From Nansenia antarctica (Eukaryota > Chordata > Actinopteri > Argentiniformes > Microstomatidae): DNA of 64,000 nt. The stretch lies in assembly GCA_963989245.1 (NCBI GenBank), contig CAXDII010000277.1, positions 1 through 64,000 of the forward strand, in the 5' to 3' direction. The notes under the pieces are model-generated. The model saw nothing but the letters and a program-made list of their open reading frames with translations, was not told where the DNA came from and did no database searches. Position 1 is the stretch's first letter. Each line of letters starts with the position of its first letter. Positions 1-11,930 of the stretch are shown here, piece by piece. The translations under genes were made by a program, and so were the position numbers.

Positions 1-227
1 TCTGTTAATGACTGAAAACAGCTCTCGAAGAGATTGTCAAAAGAGACTCTGAAAACGAAACGTTGATCACTTTTGAGCAAAAGGCTGCACACACGCAATT
101 CAAGTTGCTCTGATTGTCATTTAGAGTTACATTATAGGATTATTCAACAACAAGTCAAAATGTGCTCGTGAAAGGCAGAAAACAACACTTTGATAGTTTG
201 ATATAACTTGAGAACGAATGCAAAAAA

Positions 228-232
228 CACAG
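228..232 (+). repeat. +2 CA expansion marker
   Basis: AAAAAACACAG instead of AAAAAACAG lengthens this monomer to 273 bp. It is one of six such copies; the others are near 4294, 33237, 33781, 36764 and 41644. It looks like CA slippage spread by later duplications. Confidence 0.9.
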
Positions 233-262
233 TCCACTCTAAGAACAGGCCGCTTGGACACT

Positions 263-289
263 TTCAGAACAGCTCTGTTAATGACTGAA
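263..289. repeat. Nested dyad at the monomer seam (example)
   Basis: At the junction of consecutive monomers, TTCAG (263-267) pairs with CTGAA (285-289), and inside it AACAG (268-272) pairs with CTGTT (275-279) across a 2-nt loop, with AATGA (280-284) as a bulge. The same layout recurs at nearly every seam. In copies with CAGTTCTG (near 2166, 3792, 4878) only the loop changes and the inner dyad survives; in copies with CATAACAG the outer arm is broken. It could form a small hairpin, but no function is shown by sequence. Confidence 0.6.
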
Positions 290-544
290 AACAGCTCTCG
301 AAGAGATTGTCAAAAGAGACTCTGAAAACGAAACGTTGATCACTTTTGAGCAAAAGGCTGCACACACGCAATTCAAGTTGCTCTGATTGTCATTTAGAGT
401 TACATTATAGGATTATTCAACAACAAGTCAAAATGTGCTCGTGAAAGGCAGAAAACAACACTTTGATAGTTTGATATAACTTGAGAACGAATGCAAAAAA
501 CAGTCTACTCTAAGAACAGGCCGCTTGGACACTTTCAGAACAGC

Positions 545-815
545 TCTGTTAATGACTGAAAACAGCTCTCGAAGAGATTGTCAAAAGAGACTCTGAAAAC
601 GAAACGTTGATCACTTTTGAGCAAAAGGCTGCACACACGCAATTCAAGTTGCTCTGATTGTCATTTAGAGTTACATTATAGGATTATTCAACAACAAGTC
701 AAAATGTGCTCGTGAAAGGCAGAAAACAACACTTTGATAGTTTGATATAACTTGAGAACGAATGCAAAAAACAGTCCACTCTAAGAACAGGCCGCTTGGA
801 CACTTTCAGAACAGC
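545..815 (+). repeat. Representative 271-bp monomer (A type)
   Basis: A typical copy used here as the coordinate frame (monomer position 1 = base 545). Landmarks: a directly repeated ACAGCTCT straddling the seam (second copy near 20-27); the commonest dimorphic site, CTCCG versus CTCTG, at 50; a TGATCA palindrome at 64-69; the d6 deletion site in GATTGTCATTTA near 112-123; the start of the B-variable stretch at 136; two adjacent TTTGATA words at 189-203 that are reduced to one in B copies; the CA slippage site near 228; a three-allele site (CAGTCC, CAGTCT, CAGTCA) at 233; GCCGCTT, with occasional GCCGATT or GCCGTTT, at 251; and the ACAG slippage site near 267. There are 8 CpG sites per CTCCG monomer. 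No reading frame of note crosses it. Confidence 0.97.
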
Positions 816-1060
816 TCTGTTAATGACTGAAAACAGCTCTCGAAGAGATTGTCAAAAGAGACTCTGAAAACGAAACGTTGATCACTTTTGAGCAAAAGGC
901 TGCACACACGCAATTCAAGTTGCTCTGATTGTCATTTAGAGTTACATTATAGGATTATTCAACAACAAGTCAAAATGTGCTCGTGAAAGGCAGAAAACAA
1001 CACTTTGATAGTTTGATATAACTTGAGAACGAATGCAAAAAACAGTCCACTCTAAGAACA

Positions 1061-1065
1061 GGCGC
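1061..1065 (+). repeat. -1 marker: GGCGC for GGCCGC
   Basis: The only single-base deletion seen in the array: one C is missing from the usual GGCCGC, giving a 270-bp monomer. It also marks the left limit of the 1626-bp duplication, because its counterpart near 2687 has the normal sequence. Confidence 0.85.
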
Positions 1066-4000
1066 TTGGACACTTTCAGAACAGCTCTGTTAATGACTGA
1101 AAACAGCTCTCGAAGAGATTGTCAAAAGAGACTCTGAAAACGAAACGTTGATCACTTTTGAGCAAAAGGCTGCACACACGCAATTCAAGTTGCTCTGATT
1201 GTCATTTAGAGTTACATTATAGGATTATTCAACAACAAGTCAAAATGTGCTCGTGAAAGGCAGAAAACAACACTTTGATAGTTTGATATAACTTGAGAAC
1301 GAATGCAAAAAACAGTCCACTCTAAGAACAGGCCGATTGGACACTTTCAGAACAGCTCTGTTAATGACTGAAAACAGCTCTCGAAGAGATTGTCAAAAGA
1401 GACTCCGAAAACGAAACGTTGATCACTTTTGAGCAAAAGGCTGCACACACGCAATTCAAGTTGCTCTGATTGTCATTTAGAGTTACATTATAGGATTATT
1501 CAACAACAAGTCAAAATGTGCTCGTGAAAGGCAGAAAACAACACTTTGATAGTTTGATATAACTTGAGAACGAATGCAAAAAACAGTCCACTCTAAGAAC
1601 AGGCCGCTTGGACACTTTCAGAACAGCTCTGTTAATGACTGAAAACAGCTCTCGAAGAGATTGTCAAAAGAGACTCCGAAAACGAAACGTTGATCACTTT
1701 TGAGCAAAAGGCTGCACACACGCAATTCAAGTTGCTCTGATTGTCATTTAGAGTTACATTATAGGATTATTCAACAACAAGTCAAAATGTGCTCGTGAAA
1801 GGCAGAAAACAACACTTTGATAGTTTGATATAACTTGAGAACGAATGCAAAAAACAGTCTACTCTAAGAACAGGCCGCTTGGACACTTTCAGAACAGCTC
1901 TGTTAATGACTGAAAACAGCTCTCGAAGAGATTGTCAAAAGAGACTCTGAAAACGAAACGTTGATCACTTTTGAGCAAAAGGCTGCACACACGCAATTCA
2001 AGTTGCTCTGATTGTCATTTAGAGTTACATTATAGGATTATTCAACAACAAGTCAAAATGTGCTCGTGAAAGGCAGAAAACAACACTTTGATAGTTTGAT
2101 ATAACTTGAGAACGAATGCAAAAAACAGTCCACTCTAAGAACAGGCCGCTTGGACACTTTCAGAACAGTTCTGTTAATGACTGAAAACAGCTCTCGAAGA
2201 GATTGTCAAAAGAGACTCCGAAAACGAAACGTTGATCACTTTTGAGCAAAAGGCTGCACACACGCAATTCAAGTTGCTCTGATTGTCATTTAGAGTTACA
2301 TTATAGGATTATTCAACAACAAGTCAAAATGTGCTCGTGAAAGGCAGAAAACAACACTTTGATAGTTTGATATAACTTGAGAACGAATGCAAAAAACAGT
2401 CCACTCTAAGAACAGGCCGCTTGGACACTTTCAGAACAGCTCTGTTAATGACTGAAAACAGCTCTCGAAGAGATTGTCAAAAGAGACTCTGAAAATGAAA
2501 CGTTGATCACTTTTGAGCAAAAGGCTGCACACACGCAATTCAAGTTGCTCTGATTGTCATTTAGAGTTACATTATAGGATTATTCAACAACAAGTCAAAA
2601 TGTGCTCGTGAAAGGCAGAAAACAACACTTTGATAGTTTGATATAACTTGAGAACGAATGCAAAAAACAGTCCACTCTAAGAACAGGCCGCTTGGACACT
2701 TTCAGAACAGCTCTGTTAATGACTGAAAACAGCTCTCGAAGAGATTGTCAAAAGAGACTCTGAAAACGAAACGTTGATCACTTTTGAGCAAAAGGCTGCA
2801 CACACGCAATTCAAGTTGCTCTGATTGTCATTTAGAGTTACATTATAGGATTATTCAACAACAAGTCAAAATGTGCTCGTGAAAGGCAGAAAACAACACT
2901 TTGATAGTTTGATATAACTTGAGAACGAATGCAAAAAACAGTCCACTCTAAGAACAGGCCGATTGGACACTTTCAGAACAGCTCTGTTAATGACTGAAAA
3001 CAGCTCTCGAAGAGATTGTCAAAAGAGACTCCGAAAACGAAACGTTGATCACTTTTGAGCAAAAGGCTGCACACACGCAATTCAAGTTGCTCTGATTGTC
3101 ATTTAGAGTTACATTATAGGATTATTCAACAACAAGTCAAAATGTGCTCGTGAAAGGCAGAAAACAACACTTTGATAGTTTGATATAACTTGAGAACGAA
3201 TGCAAAAAACAGTCCACTCTAAGAACAGGCCGCTTGGACACTTTCAGAACAGCTCTGTTAATGACTGAAAACAGCTCTCGAAGAGATTGTCAAAAGAGAC
3301 TCCGAAAACGAAACGTTGATCACTTTTGAGCAAAAGGCTGCACACACGCAATTCAAGTTGCTCTGATTGTCATTTAGAGTTACATTATAGGATTATTCAA
3401 CAACAAGTCAAAATGTGCTCGTGAAAGGCAGAAAACAACACTTTGATAGTTTGATATAACTTGAGAACGAATGCAAAAAACAGTCTACTCTAAGAACAGG
3501 CCGCTTGGACACTTTCAGAACAGCTCTGTTAATGACTGAAAACAGCTCTCGAAGAGATTGTCAAAAGAGACTCTGAAAACGAAACGTTGATCACTTTTGA
3601 GCAAAAGGCTGCACACACGCAATTCAAGTTGCTCTGATTGTCATTTAGAGTTACATTATAGGATTATTCAACAACAAGTCAAAATGTGCTCGTGAAAGGC
3701 AGAAAACAACACTTTGATAGTTTGATATAACTTGAGAACGAATGCAAAAAACAGTCCACTCTAAGAACAGGCCGCTTGGACACTTTCAGAACAGTTCTGT
3801 TAATGACTGAAAACAGCTCTCGAAGAGATTGTCAAAAGAGACTCCGAAAACGAAACGTTGATCACTTTTGAGCAAAAGGCTGCACACACGCAATTCAAGT
3901 TGCTCTGATTGTCATTTAGAGTTACATTATAGGATTATTCAACAACAAGTCAAAATGTGCTCGTGAAAGGCAGAAAACAACACTTTGATAGTTTGATATA

Positions 4001-4290
4001 ACTTGAGAACGAATGCAAAAAACAGTCCACTCTAAGAACAGGCCGCTTGGACACTTTCAGAACAGCTCTGTTAATGACTGAAAACAGCTCTCGAAGAGAT
4101 TGTCAAAAGAGACTCTGAAAACGAAACGTTGATCACTTTTGAGCAAAAGGCTGCACACACGCAATTCAAGTTGCTCTGATTGTCATTTAGAGTTACATTA
4201 TAGGATTATTCAACAACAAGTCAAAATGTGCTCGTGAAAGGCAGAAAACAACACTTTGATAGTTTGATATAACTTGAGAACGAATGCAAA
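1062..4290 (+). repeat. 6-monomer tandem duplication, period 1626 bp
   Basis: Markers recur at exactly 1626 bp (6 x 271): GGCCGATTGG at 1331 and 2957, CAGTCT at 1855 and 3481, CAGTTCTG at 2166 and 3792. The series of CTCCG/CTCTG alleles also matches. The left limit is set by the GGCGC deletion at 1061. The right limit lies between a private CG-to-TG change at 2496 and the CA expansion at 4294. About two units are present. Confidence 0.85.
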
Positions 4291-5250
4291 AAACACAGTC
4301 CACTCTAAGAACAGGCCGCTTGGACACTTTCAGAACAGCTCTGTTAATGACTGAAAACAGCTCTCGAAGAGATTGTCAAAAGAGACTCCGAAAACGAAAC
4401 GTTGATCACTTTTGAGCAAAAGGCTGCACACACGCAATTCAAGTTGCTCTGATTGTCATTTAGAGTTACATTATAGGATTATTCAACAACAAGTCAAAAT
4501 GTGCTCGTGAAAGGCAGAAAACAACACTTTGATAGTTTGATATAACTTGAGAACGAATGCAAAAAACAGTCTACTCTAAGAACAGGCCGCTTGGACACTT
4601 TCAGAACAGCTCTGTTAATGACTGAAAACAGCTCTCGAAGAGATTGTCAAAAGAGACTCTGAAAACGAAACGTTGATCACTTTTGAGCAAAAGGCTGCAC
4701 ACACGCAATTCAAGTTGCTCTGATTGTCATTTAGAGTTACATTATAGTATTATTCAACAACAAGTCAAAATGTGCTCGTGAAAGGCAGAAAACAACACTT
4801 TGATAGTTTGATATAACTTGAGAACGAATGCAAAAAACAGTCCACTCTAAGAACAGGCCGCTTGGACACTTTCAGAACAGTTCTGTTAATGACTGAAAAC
4901 AGCTCTCGAAGAGATTGTCAAAAGAGACTCCGAAAACGAAACGTTGATCACTTTTGAGCAAAAGGCTGCACACACGCAATTCAAGTTGCTCTGATTGTCA
5001 TTTAGAGTTACATTATAGGATTATTCAACAACAAGTCAAAATGTGCTCGTGAAAGGCAGAAAACAACACTTTGATAGTTTGATATAACTTGAGAACAAAT
5101 GCAAAAAACAGTCCACTCTAAGAACAGGCCGCTTGGACACTTTCAGAACAGCTCTGTTAATGACTGAAAACAGCTCTCGAAGAGATTGTCAAAAGAGACT
5201 CTGAAAACGAAACGTTGATCACTTTTGAGCAAAAGGCTGCACACACGCAA
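3260..5250 (+). repeat. 4-monomer duplication, offset 1086 bp
   Basis: CAGTCT at 3481 and 4567 and CAGTTCTG at 3792 and 4878 recur at 1086 bp (4 x 271 + 2, the +2 being the CA expansion at 4294). It overlaps the right half of the 1626-bp duplication, so it was laid down afterwards or by a second exchange. Limits are approximate. Confidence 0.75.
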
Positions 5251-7370
5251 TTCAAGTTGCTCTGATTGTCATTTAGAGTTACATTATAGGATTATTCAAC
5301 AACAAGTCAAAATGTGCTCGTGAAAGGCAGAAAACAACACTTTGATAGTTTGATATAACTTGAGAACGAATGCAAAAAACAGTCCATTCTAAGAACAGGC
5401 CGCTTGGACACTTTCAGAACAGCTCTGTTAATGACTGAAAACAGCTCTCGAAGAGATTGTCAAAAGAGACTCCGAAAACGAAACGTTGATCACTTTTGAG
5501 CAAAAGGCTGCACACACGCAATTCAAGTTGCTCTGATTGTCATTTAGAGTTACATTATAGGATTATTCAACAACAAGTCAAAATGTGCTCGTGAAAGGCA
5601 GAAAACAACACTTTGATAGTTTGATATAACTTGAGAACGAATGCAAAAAACAGTCCACTCTAAGAACAGGCCGCTTGGACACTTTCAGAACAGCTCTGTT
5701 AATGACTGAAAACAGCTCTCGAAGAGATTGTCAAAAGAGACTCCGAAAACGAAACGTTGATCACTTTTGAGCAAAAGGCTGCACACACGCAATTCAAGTT
5801 GCTCTGATTGTCATTTAGAGTTACATTATAGGATTATTCAACAACAAGTCAAAATGTGCTCGTGAAAGGCAGAAAACAACACTTTGATAGTTTGATATAA
5901 CTTGAGAACGAATGCAAAAAACAGTCCACTCTAAGAACAGGCCGCTTGGACACTTTCAGAACAGCTCTGTTAATGACTGAAAACAGCTCTCGAAGAGATT
6001 GTCAAAAGAGACTCCGAAAACGAAACGTTGATCACTTTTGAGCAAAAGGCTGCACACACGCAATTCAAGTTGCTCTGATTGTCATTTAGAGTTACATTAT
6101 AGGATTATTCAACAACAAGTCAAAATGTGCTCGTGAAAGGCAGAAAACAACACTTTGATAGTTTGATATAACTTGAGAACGAATGCAAAAAACAGTCCAC
6201 TCTAAGAACAGGCCGCTTGGACACTTTCAGAACAGCTCTGTTAATGACTGAAAACAGCTCTCGAAGAGATTGTCAAAAGAGACTCCGAAAACGAAACGTT
6301 GATCACTTTTGAGCAAAAGGCTGCACACACGCAATTCAAGTTGCTCTGATTGTCATTTAGAGTTACATTATAGGATTATTCAACAACAAGTCAAAATGTG
6401 CTCGTGAAAGGCAGAAAACAACACTTTGATAGTTTGATATAACTTGAGAACGAATGCAAAAAACAGTCCATTCTAAGAACAGGCCGCTTGGACACTTTCA
6501 GAACAGCTCTGTTAATGACTGAAAACAGCTCTCGAAGAGATTGTCAAAAGAGACTCCGAAAACGAAACGTTGATCACTTTTGAGCAAAAGGCTGCACACA
6601 CGCAATTCAAGTTGCTCTGATTGTCATTTAGAGTTACATTATAGGATTATTCAACAACAAGTCAAAATGTGCTCGTGAAAGGCAGAAAACAACACTTTGA
6701 TAGTTTGATATAACTTGAGAACGAATGCAAAAAACAGTCCACTCTAAGAACAGGCCGCTTGGACACTTTCAGAACAGCTCTGTTAATGACTGAAAACAGC
6801 TCTCGAAGAGATTGTCAAAAGAGACTCCGAAAACGAAACGTTGATCACTTTTGAGCAAAAGGCTGCACACACGCAATTCAAGTTGCTCTGATTGTCATTT
6901 AGAGTTACATTATAGGATTATTCAACAACAAGTCAAAATGTGCTCGTGAAAGGCAGAAAACAACACTTTGATAGTTTGATATAACTTGAGAACGAATGCA
7001 AAAAACAGTCCACTCTAAGAACAGGCCGCTTGGACACTTTCAGAACAGCTCTGTTAATGACTGAAAACAGCTCTCGAAGAGATTGTCAAAAGAGACTCCG
7101 AAAACGAAACGTTGATCACTTTTGAGCAAAAGGCTGCACACACGCAATTCAAGTTGCTCTGATTGTCATTTAGAGTTACATTATAGGATTATTCAACAAC
7201 AAGTCAAAATGTGCTCGTGAAAGGCAGAAAACAACACTTTGATAGTTTGATATAACTTGAGAACGAATGCAAAAAACAGTCCACTCTAAGAACAGGCCGC
7301 TTGGACACTTTCAGAACAGCTCTGTTAATGACTGAAAACAGCTCTCGAAGAGATTGTCAAAAGAGACTCT
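5250..7370 (+). repeat. Nearly uniform monomer stretch
   Basis: About eight monomers, almost all carrying CTCCG and few other variants. The only shared marker noticed is CAGTCCATTCT (for CACTCT) near 5385 and 6469, offset 1084 bp (4 x 271), which suggests another local 4-monomer duplication. No B or C haplotype and no gene. Confidence 0.8.
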
Positions 7371-9974
7371 GAAAACGAAACGTTGATCACTTTTGAGCAA
7401 AAGGCTGCACACACGCAATTCAAGTTGCTCTGATTGTCATTTAGAGTTACATTATAGGATTATTCAACAACAAGTCAAAATGTGCTCGTGAAAGGCAGAA
7501 AACAACACTTTGATAGTTTGATATAACTTGAGAACGAATGCAAAAAACAGTCCACTCTAAGAACAGGCCGCTTGGACACTTTCAGAACAGCTCTGTTAAT
7601 GACTGAAAACAGCTCTCGAAGAGATTGTCAAAAGAGACTCCGAAAACGAAACGTTGATCACTTTTGAGCAAAAGGCTGCACACACGCAATTCAAGTTGCT
7701 CTGATTGTCATTTAGAGTTACATTATAGGATTATTCAACAACAAGTCAAAATGTGCTCGTGAAAGGCAGAAAACAACACTTTGATAGTTTGATATAACTT
7801 GAGAACGAATGCAAAAAACAGTCCACTCTAAGAACAGGCCGCTTGGACACTTTCAGAACAGCTCTGTTAATGACTGAAAACAGCTCTCGAAGAGATTGTC
7901 AAAAGAGACTCTGAAAACGAAACGTTGATCACTTTTGAGCAAAAGGCTGCACACACGCAATTCAAGTTGCTCTGATTGTCATTTAGAGTTACATTATAGG
8001 ATTATTCAACAACAAGTCAAAATGTGCTCGTGAAAGGCAGAAAACAACACTTTGATAGTTTGATATAACTTGAGAACGAATGCAAAAAACAGTCCACTCT
8101 AAGAACAGGCCGCTTGGACACTTTCAGAACAGCTCTGTTAATGACTGAAAACAGCTCTCGAAGAGATTGTCAAAAGAGACTCCGAAAACGAAACGTTGAT
8201 CACTTTTGAGCAAAAGGCTGCACACACGCAATTCAAGTTGCTCTGATTGTCATTTAGAGTTACATTATAGGATTATTCAACAACAAGTCAAAATGTGCTC
8301 GTGAAAGGCAGAAAACAACACTTTGATAGTTTGATATAACTTGAGAACGAATGCAAAAAACAGTCCACTCTAAGAACAGGCCGCTTGGACACTTTCAGAA
8401 CAGCTCTGTTAATGACTGAAAACAGCTCTCGAAGAGATTGTCAAAAGAGACTCCGAAAACGAAACGTTGATCACTTTTGAGCAAAAGGCTGCACACACGC
8501 AATTCAAGTTGCTCTGATTGTCATTTAGAGTTACATTATAGGATTATTCAACAACAAGTCAAAATGTGCTCGTGAAAGGCAGAAAACAACACTTTGATAG
8601 TTTGATATAACTTGAGAACGAATGCAAAAAACAGTCCACTCTAAGAACAGGCCGCTTGGACACTTTCAGAACAGCTCTGTTAATGACTGAAAACAGCTCT
8701 CGAAGAGATTGTCAAAAGAGACTCTGAAAACGAAACGTTGATCACTTTTGAGCAAAAGGCTGCACACACGCAATTCAAGTTGCTCTGATTGTCATTTAGA
8801 GTTACATTATAGGATTATTCAACAACAAGTCAAAATGTGCTCGTGAAAGGCAGAAAACAACACTTTGATAGTTTGATATAACTTGAGAACGAATGCAAAA
8901 AACAGTCCACTCTAAGAACAGGCCGCTTGGACACTTTCAGAACAGCTCTGTTAATGACTGAAAACAGCTCTCGAAGAGATTGTCAAAAGAGACTCCGAAA
9001 ACGAAACGTTGATCACTTTTGAGCAAAAGGCTGCACACACGCAATTCAAGTTGCTCTGATTGTCATTTAGAGTTACATTATAGGATTATTCAACAACAAG
9101 TCAAAATGTGCTCGTGAAAGGCAGAAAACAACACTTTGATAGTTTGATATAACTTGAGAACGAATGCAAAAAACAGTCCACTCTAAGAACAGGCCGCTTG
9201 GACACTTTCAGAACAGCTCTGTTAATGACTGAAAACAGCTCTCGAAGAGATTGTCAAAAGAGACTCCGAAAACGAAACGTTGATCACTTTTGAGCAAAAG
9301 GCTGCACACACGCAATTCAAGTTGCTCTGATTGTCATTTAGAGTTACATTATAGGATTATTCAACAACAAGTCAAAATGTGCTCGTGAAAGGCAGAAAAC
9401 AACACTTTGATAGTTTGATATAACTTGAGAACGAATGCAAAAAACAGTCCACTCTAAGAACAGGCCGCTTGGACACTTTCAGAACAGCTCTGTTAATGAC
9501 TGAAAACAGCTCTCGAAGAGATTGTCAAAAGAGACTCCGAAAACGAAACGTTGATCACTTTTGAGCAAAAGGCTGCACACACGCAATTCAAGTTGCTCTG
9601 ATTGTCATTTAGAGTTACATTATAGGATTATTCAACAACAAGTCAAAATGTGCTCGTGAAAGGCAGAAAACAACACTTTGATAGTTTGATATAACTTGAG
9701 AACGAATGCAAAAAACAGTCCACTCTAAGAACAGGCCGTTTGGACACTTTCAGAACAGCTCTGTTAATGACTGAAAACAGCTCTCGAAGAGATTGTCAAA
9801 AGAGACTCCGAAAACGAAACGTTGATCACTTTTGAGCAAAAGGCTGCACACACGCAATTCAAGTTGCTCTGATTGTCATTTAGAGTTACATTATAGGATT
9901 ATTCAACAACAAGTCAAAATGTGCTCGTGAAAGGCAGAAAACAACACTTTGATAGTTTGATATAACTTGAGAAC

Positions 9975-9980
9975 GAATTC
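9975..9980 (+). repeat. Rare-variant marker creating GAATTC (first copy)
   Basis: GAATGCAAAAAAC is changed to GAATTCAAATAAC by two substitutions, creating an EcoRI-type palindrome absent from ordinary monomers. It recurs only at 18093-18098, 8118 bp away. Confidence 0.9.
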
Positions 9981-11922
9981 AAATAACAGTCCACTCTAAG
10001 AACAGGCCGCTTGGACACTTTCAGAACAGCTCTGTTAATGACTGAAAACAGCTCTCGAAGAGATTGTCAAAAGAGACTCCGAAAACGAAACGTTGATCAC
10101 TTTTGAGCAAAAGGCTGCACACACGCAATTCAAGTTGCTCTGATTGTCATTTAGAGTTACATTATAGGATTATTCAACAACAAGTCAAAATGTGCTCGTG
10201 AAAGGCAGAAAACAACACTTTGATAGTTTGATATAACTTGAGAACGAATGCAAAAAACAGTCCACTCTAAGAACAGGCCGCTTGGACACTTTCAGAACAG
10301 CTCTGTTAATGACTGAAAACAGCTCTCGAAGAGATTGTCAAAAGAGACTCCGAAAACGAAACGTTGATCACTTTTGAGCAAAAGGCTGCACACACGCAAT
10401 TCAAGTTGCTCTGATTGTCATTTAGAGTTACATTATAGGATTATTCAACAACAAGTCAAAATGTGCTCGTGAAAGGCAGAAAACAACACTTTGATAGTTT
10501 GATATAACTTGAGAACGAATGCAAAAAACAGTCCACTCTAAGAACAGGCCGCTTGGACACTTTCAGAACAGCTCTGTTAATGACTGAAAACAGCTCTCGA
10601 AGAGATTGTCAAAAGAGACTCTGAAAACGAAACGTTGATCACTTTTGAGCAAAAGGCTGCACACACGCAATTCAAGTTGCTCTGATTGTCATTTAGAGTT
10701 ACATTATAGGATTATTCAACAACAAGTCAAAATGTGCTCGTGAAAGGCAGAAAACAACACTTTGATAGTTTGATATAACTTGAGAACGAATGCAAAAAAC
10801 AGTCCACTCTAAGAACAGGCCGCTTGGACACTTTCAGAACAGCTCTGTTAATTACTGAAAACAGCTCTCGAAGAGATTGTCAAAAGAGACTCTGAAAACG
10901 AAACGTTGATCACTTTTGAGCAAAAGGCTGCACACACGCAATTCAAGTTGCTCTGATTGTCATTTAGAGTTACATTATAGGATTATTCAACAACAAGTCA
11001 AAATGTGCTCGTGAAAGGCAGAAAACAACACTTTGATAGTTTGATATAACTTGAGAACGAATGCAAAAAACAGTCCACTCTAAGAACAGGCCGCTTGGAC
11101 ACTTTCAGAACAGCTCTGTTAATGACTGAAAACAGCTCTCGAAGAGATTGTCAAAAGAGACTCCGAAAACGAAACGTTGATCACTTTTGAGCAAAAGGCT
11201 GCACACACGCAATTCAAGTTGCTCTGATTGTCATTTAGAGTTACATTATAGGATTATTCAACAACAAGTCAAAATGTGCTCGTGAAAGGCAGAAAACAAC
11301 ACTTTGATAGTTTGATATAACTTGAGAACGAATGCAAAAAACAGTCCACTCTAAGAACAGGCCGCTTGGACACTTTCAGAACAGCTCTGTTAATGACTGA
11401 AAACAGCTCTCGAAGAGATTGTCAAAAGAGACTCCGAAAACGAAACGTTGATCACTTTTGAGCAAAAGGCTGCACACACGCAATTCAAGTTGCTCTGATT
11501 GTCATTTAGAGTTACATTATAGGATTATTCAACAACAAGTCAAAATGTGCTCGTGAAAGGCAGAAAACAACACTTTGATAGTTTGATATAACTTGAGAAC
11601 GAATGCAAAAAACAGTCCACTCTAAGAACAGGCCGCTTGGACACTTTCAGAACAGCTCTGTTAATGACTGAAAACAGCTCTCGAAGAGATTGTCAAAAGA
11701 GACTCCGAAAACGAAACGTTGATCACTTTTGAGCAAAAGGCTGCACACACGCAATTCAAGTTGCTCTGATTGTCATTTAGAGTTACATTATAGGATTATT
11801 CAACAACAAGTCAAAATGTGCTCGTGAAAGGCAGAAAACAACACTTTGATAGTTTGATATAACTTGAGAACGAATGCAAAAAACAGTCCACTCTAAGAAC
11901 AGGCCGCTTGGACACTTTCAGA

Positions 11923-11930
11923 ACAGACAG
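11923..11930 (+). repeat. +4 marker: ACAGACAG (first copy)
   Basis: A tandem duplication of ACAG gives a 275-bp monomer. With an A-to-G change at 12020 in the next monomer it marks the 30-monomer block. The 4-bp insertion shifts frame and opens a chance 72-codon minus-strand frame (11811-12029), which I do not regard as a gene. Confidence 0.92.

Noticed and set aside
608..613. TGATCA palindrome in every monomer as a regulatory operator
   Set aside because: A 6-bp palindrome repeated because the monomer repeats has no independent support as a binding site; it is useful only as a landmark or a restriction ladder site.
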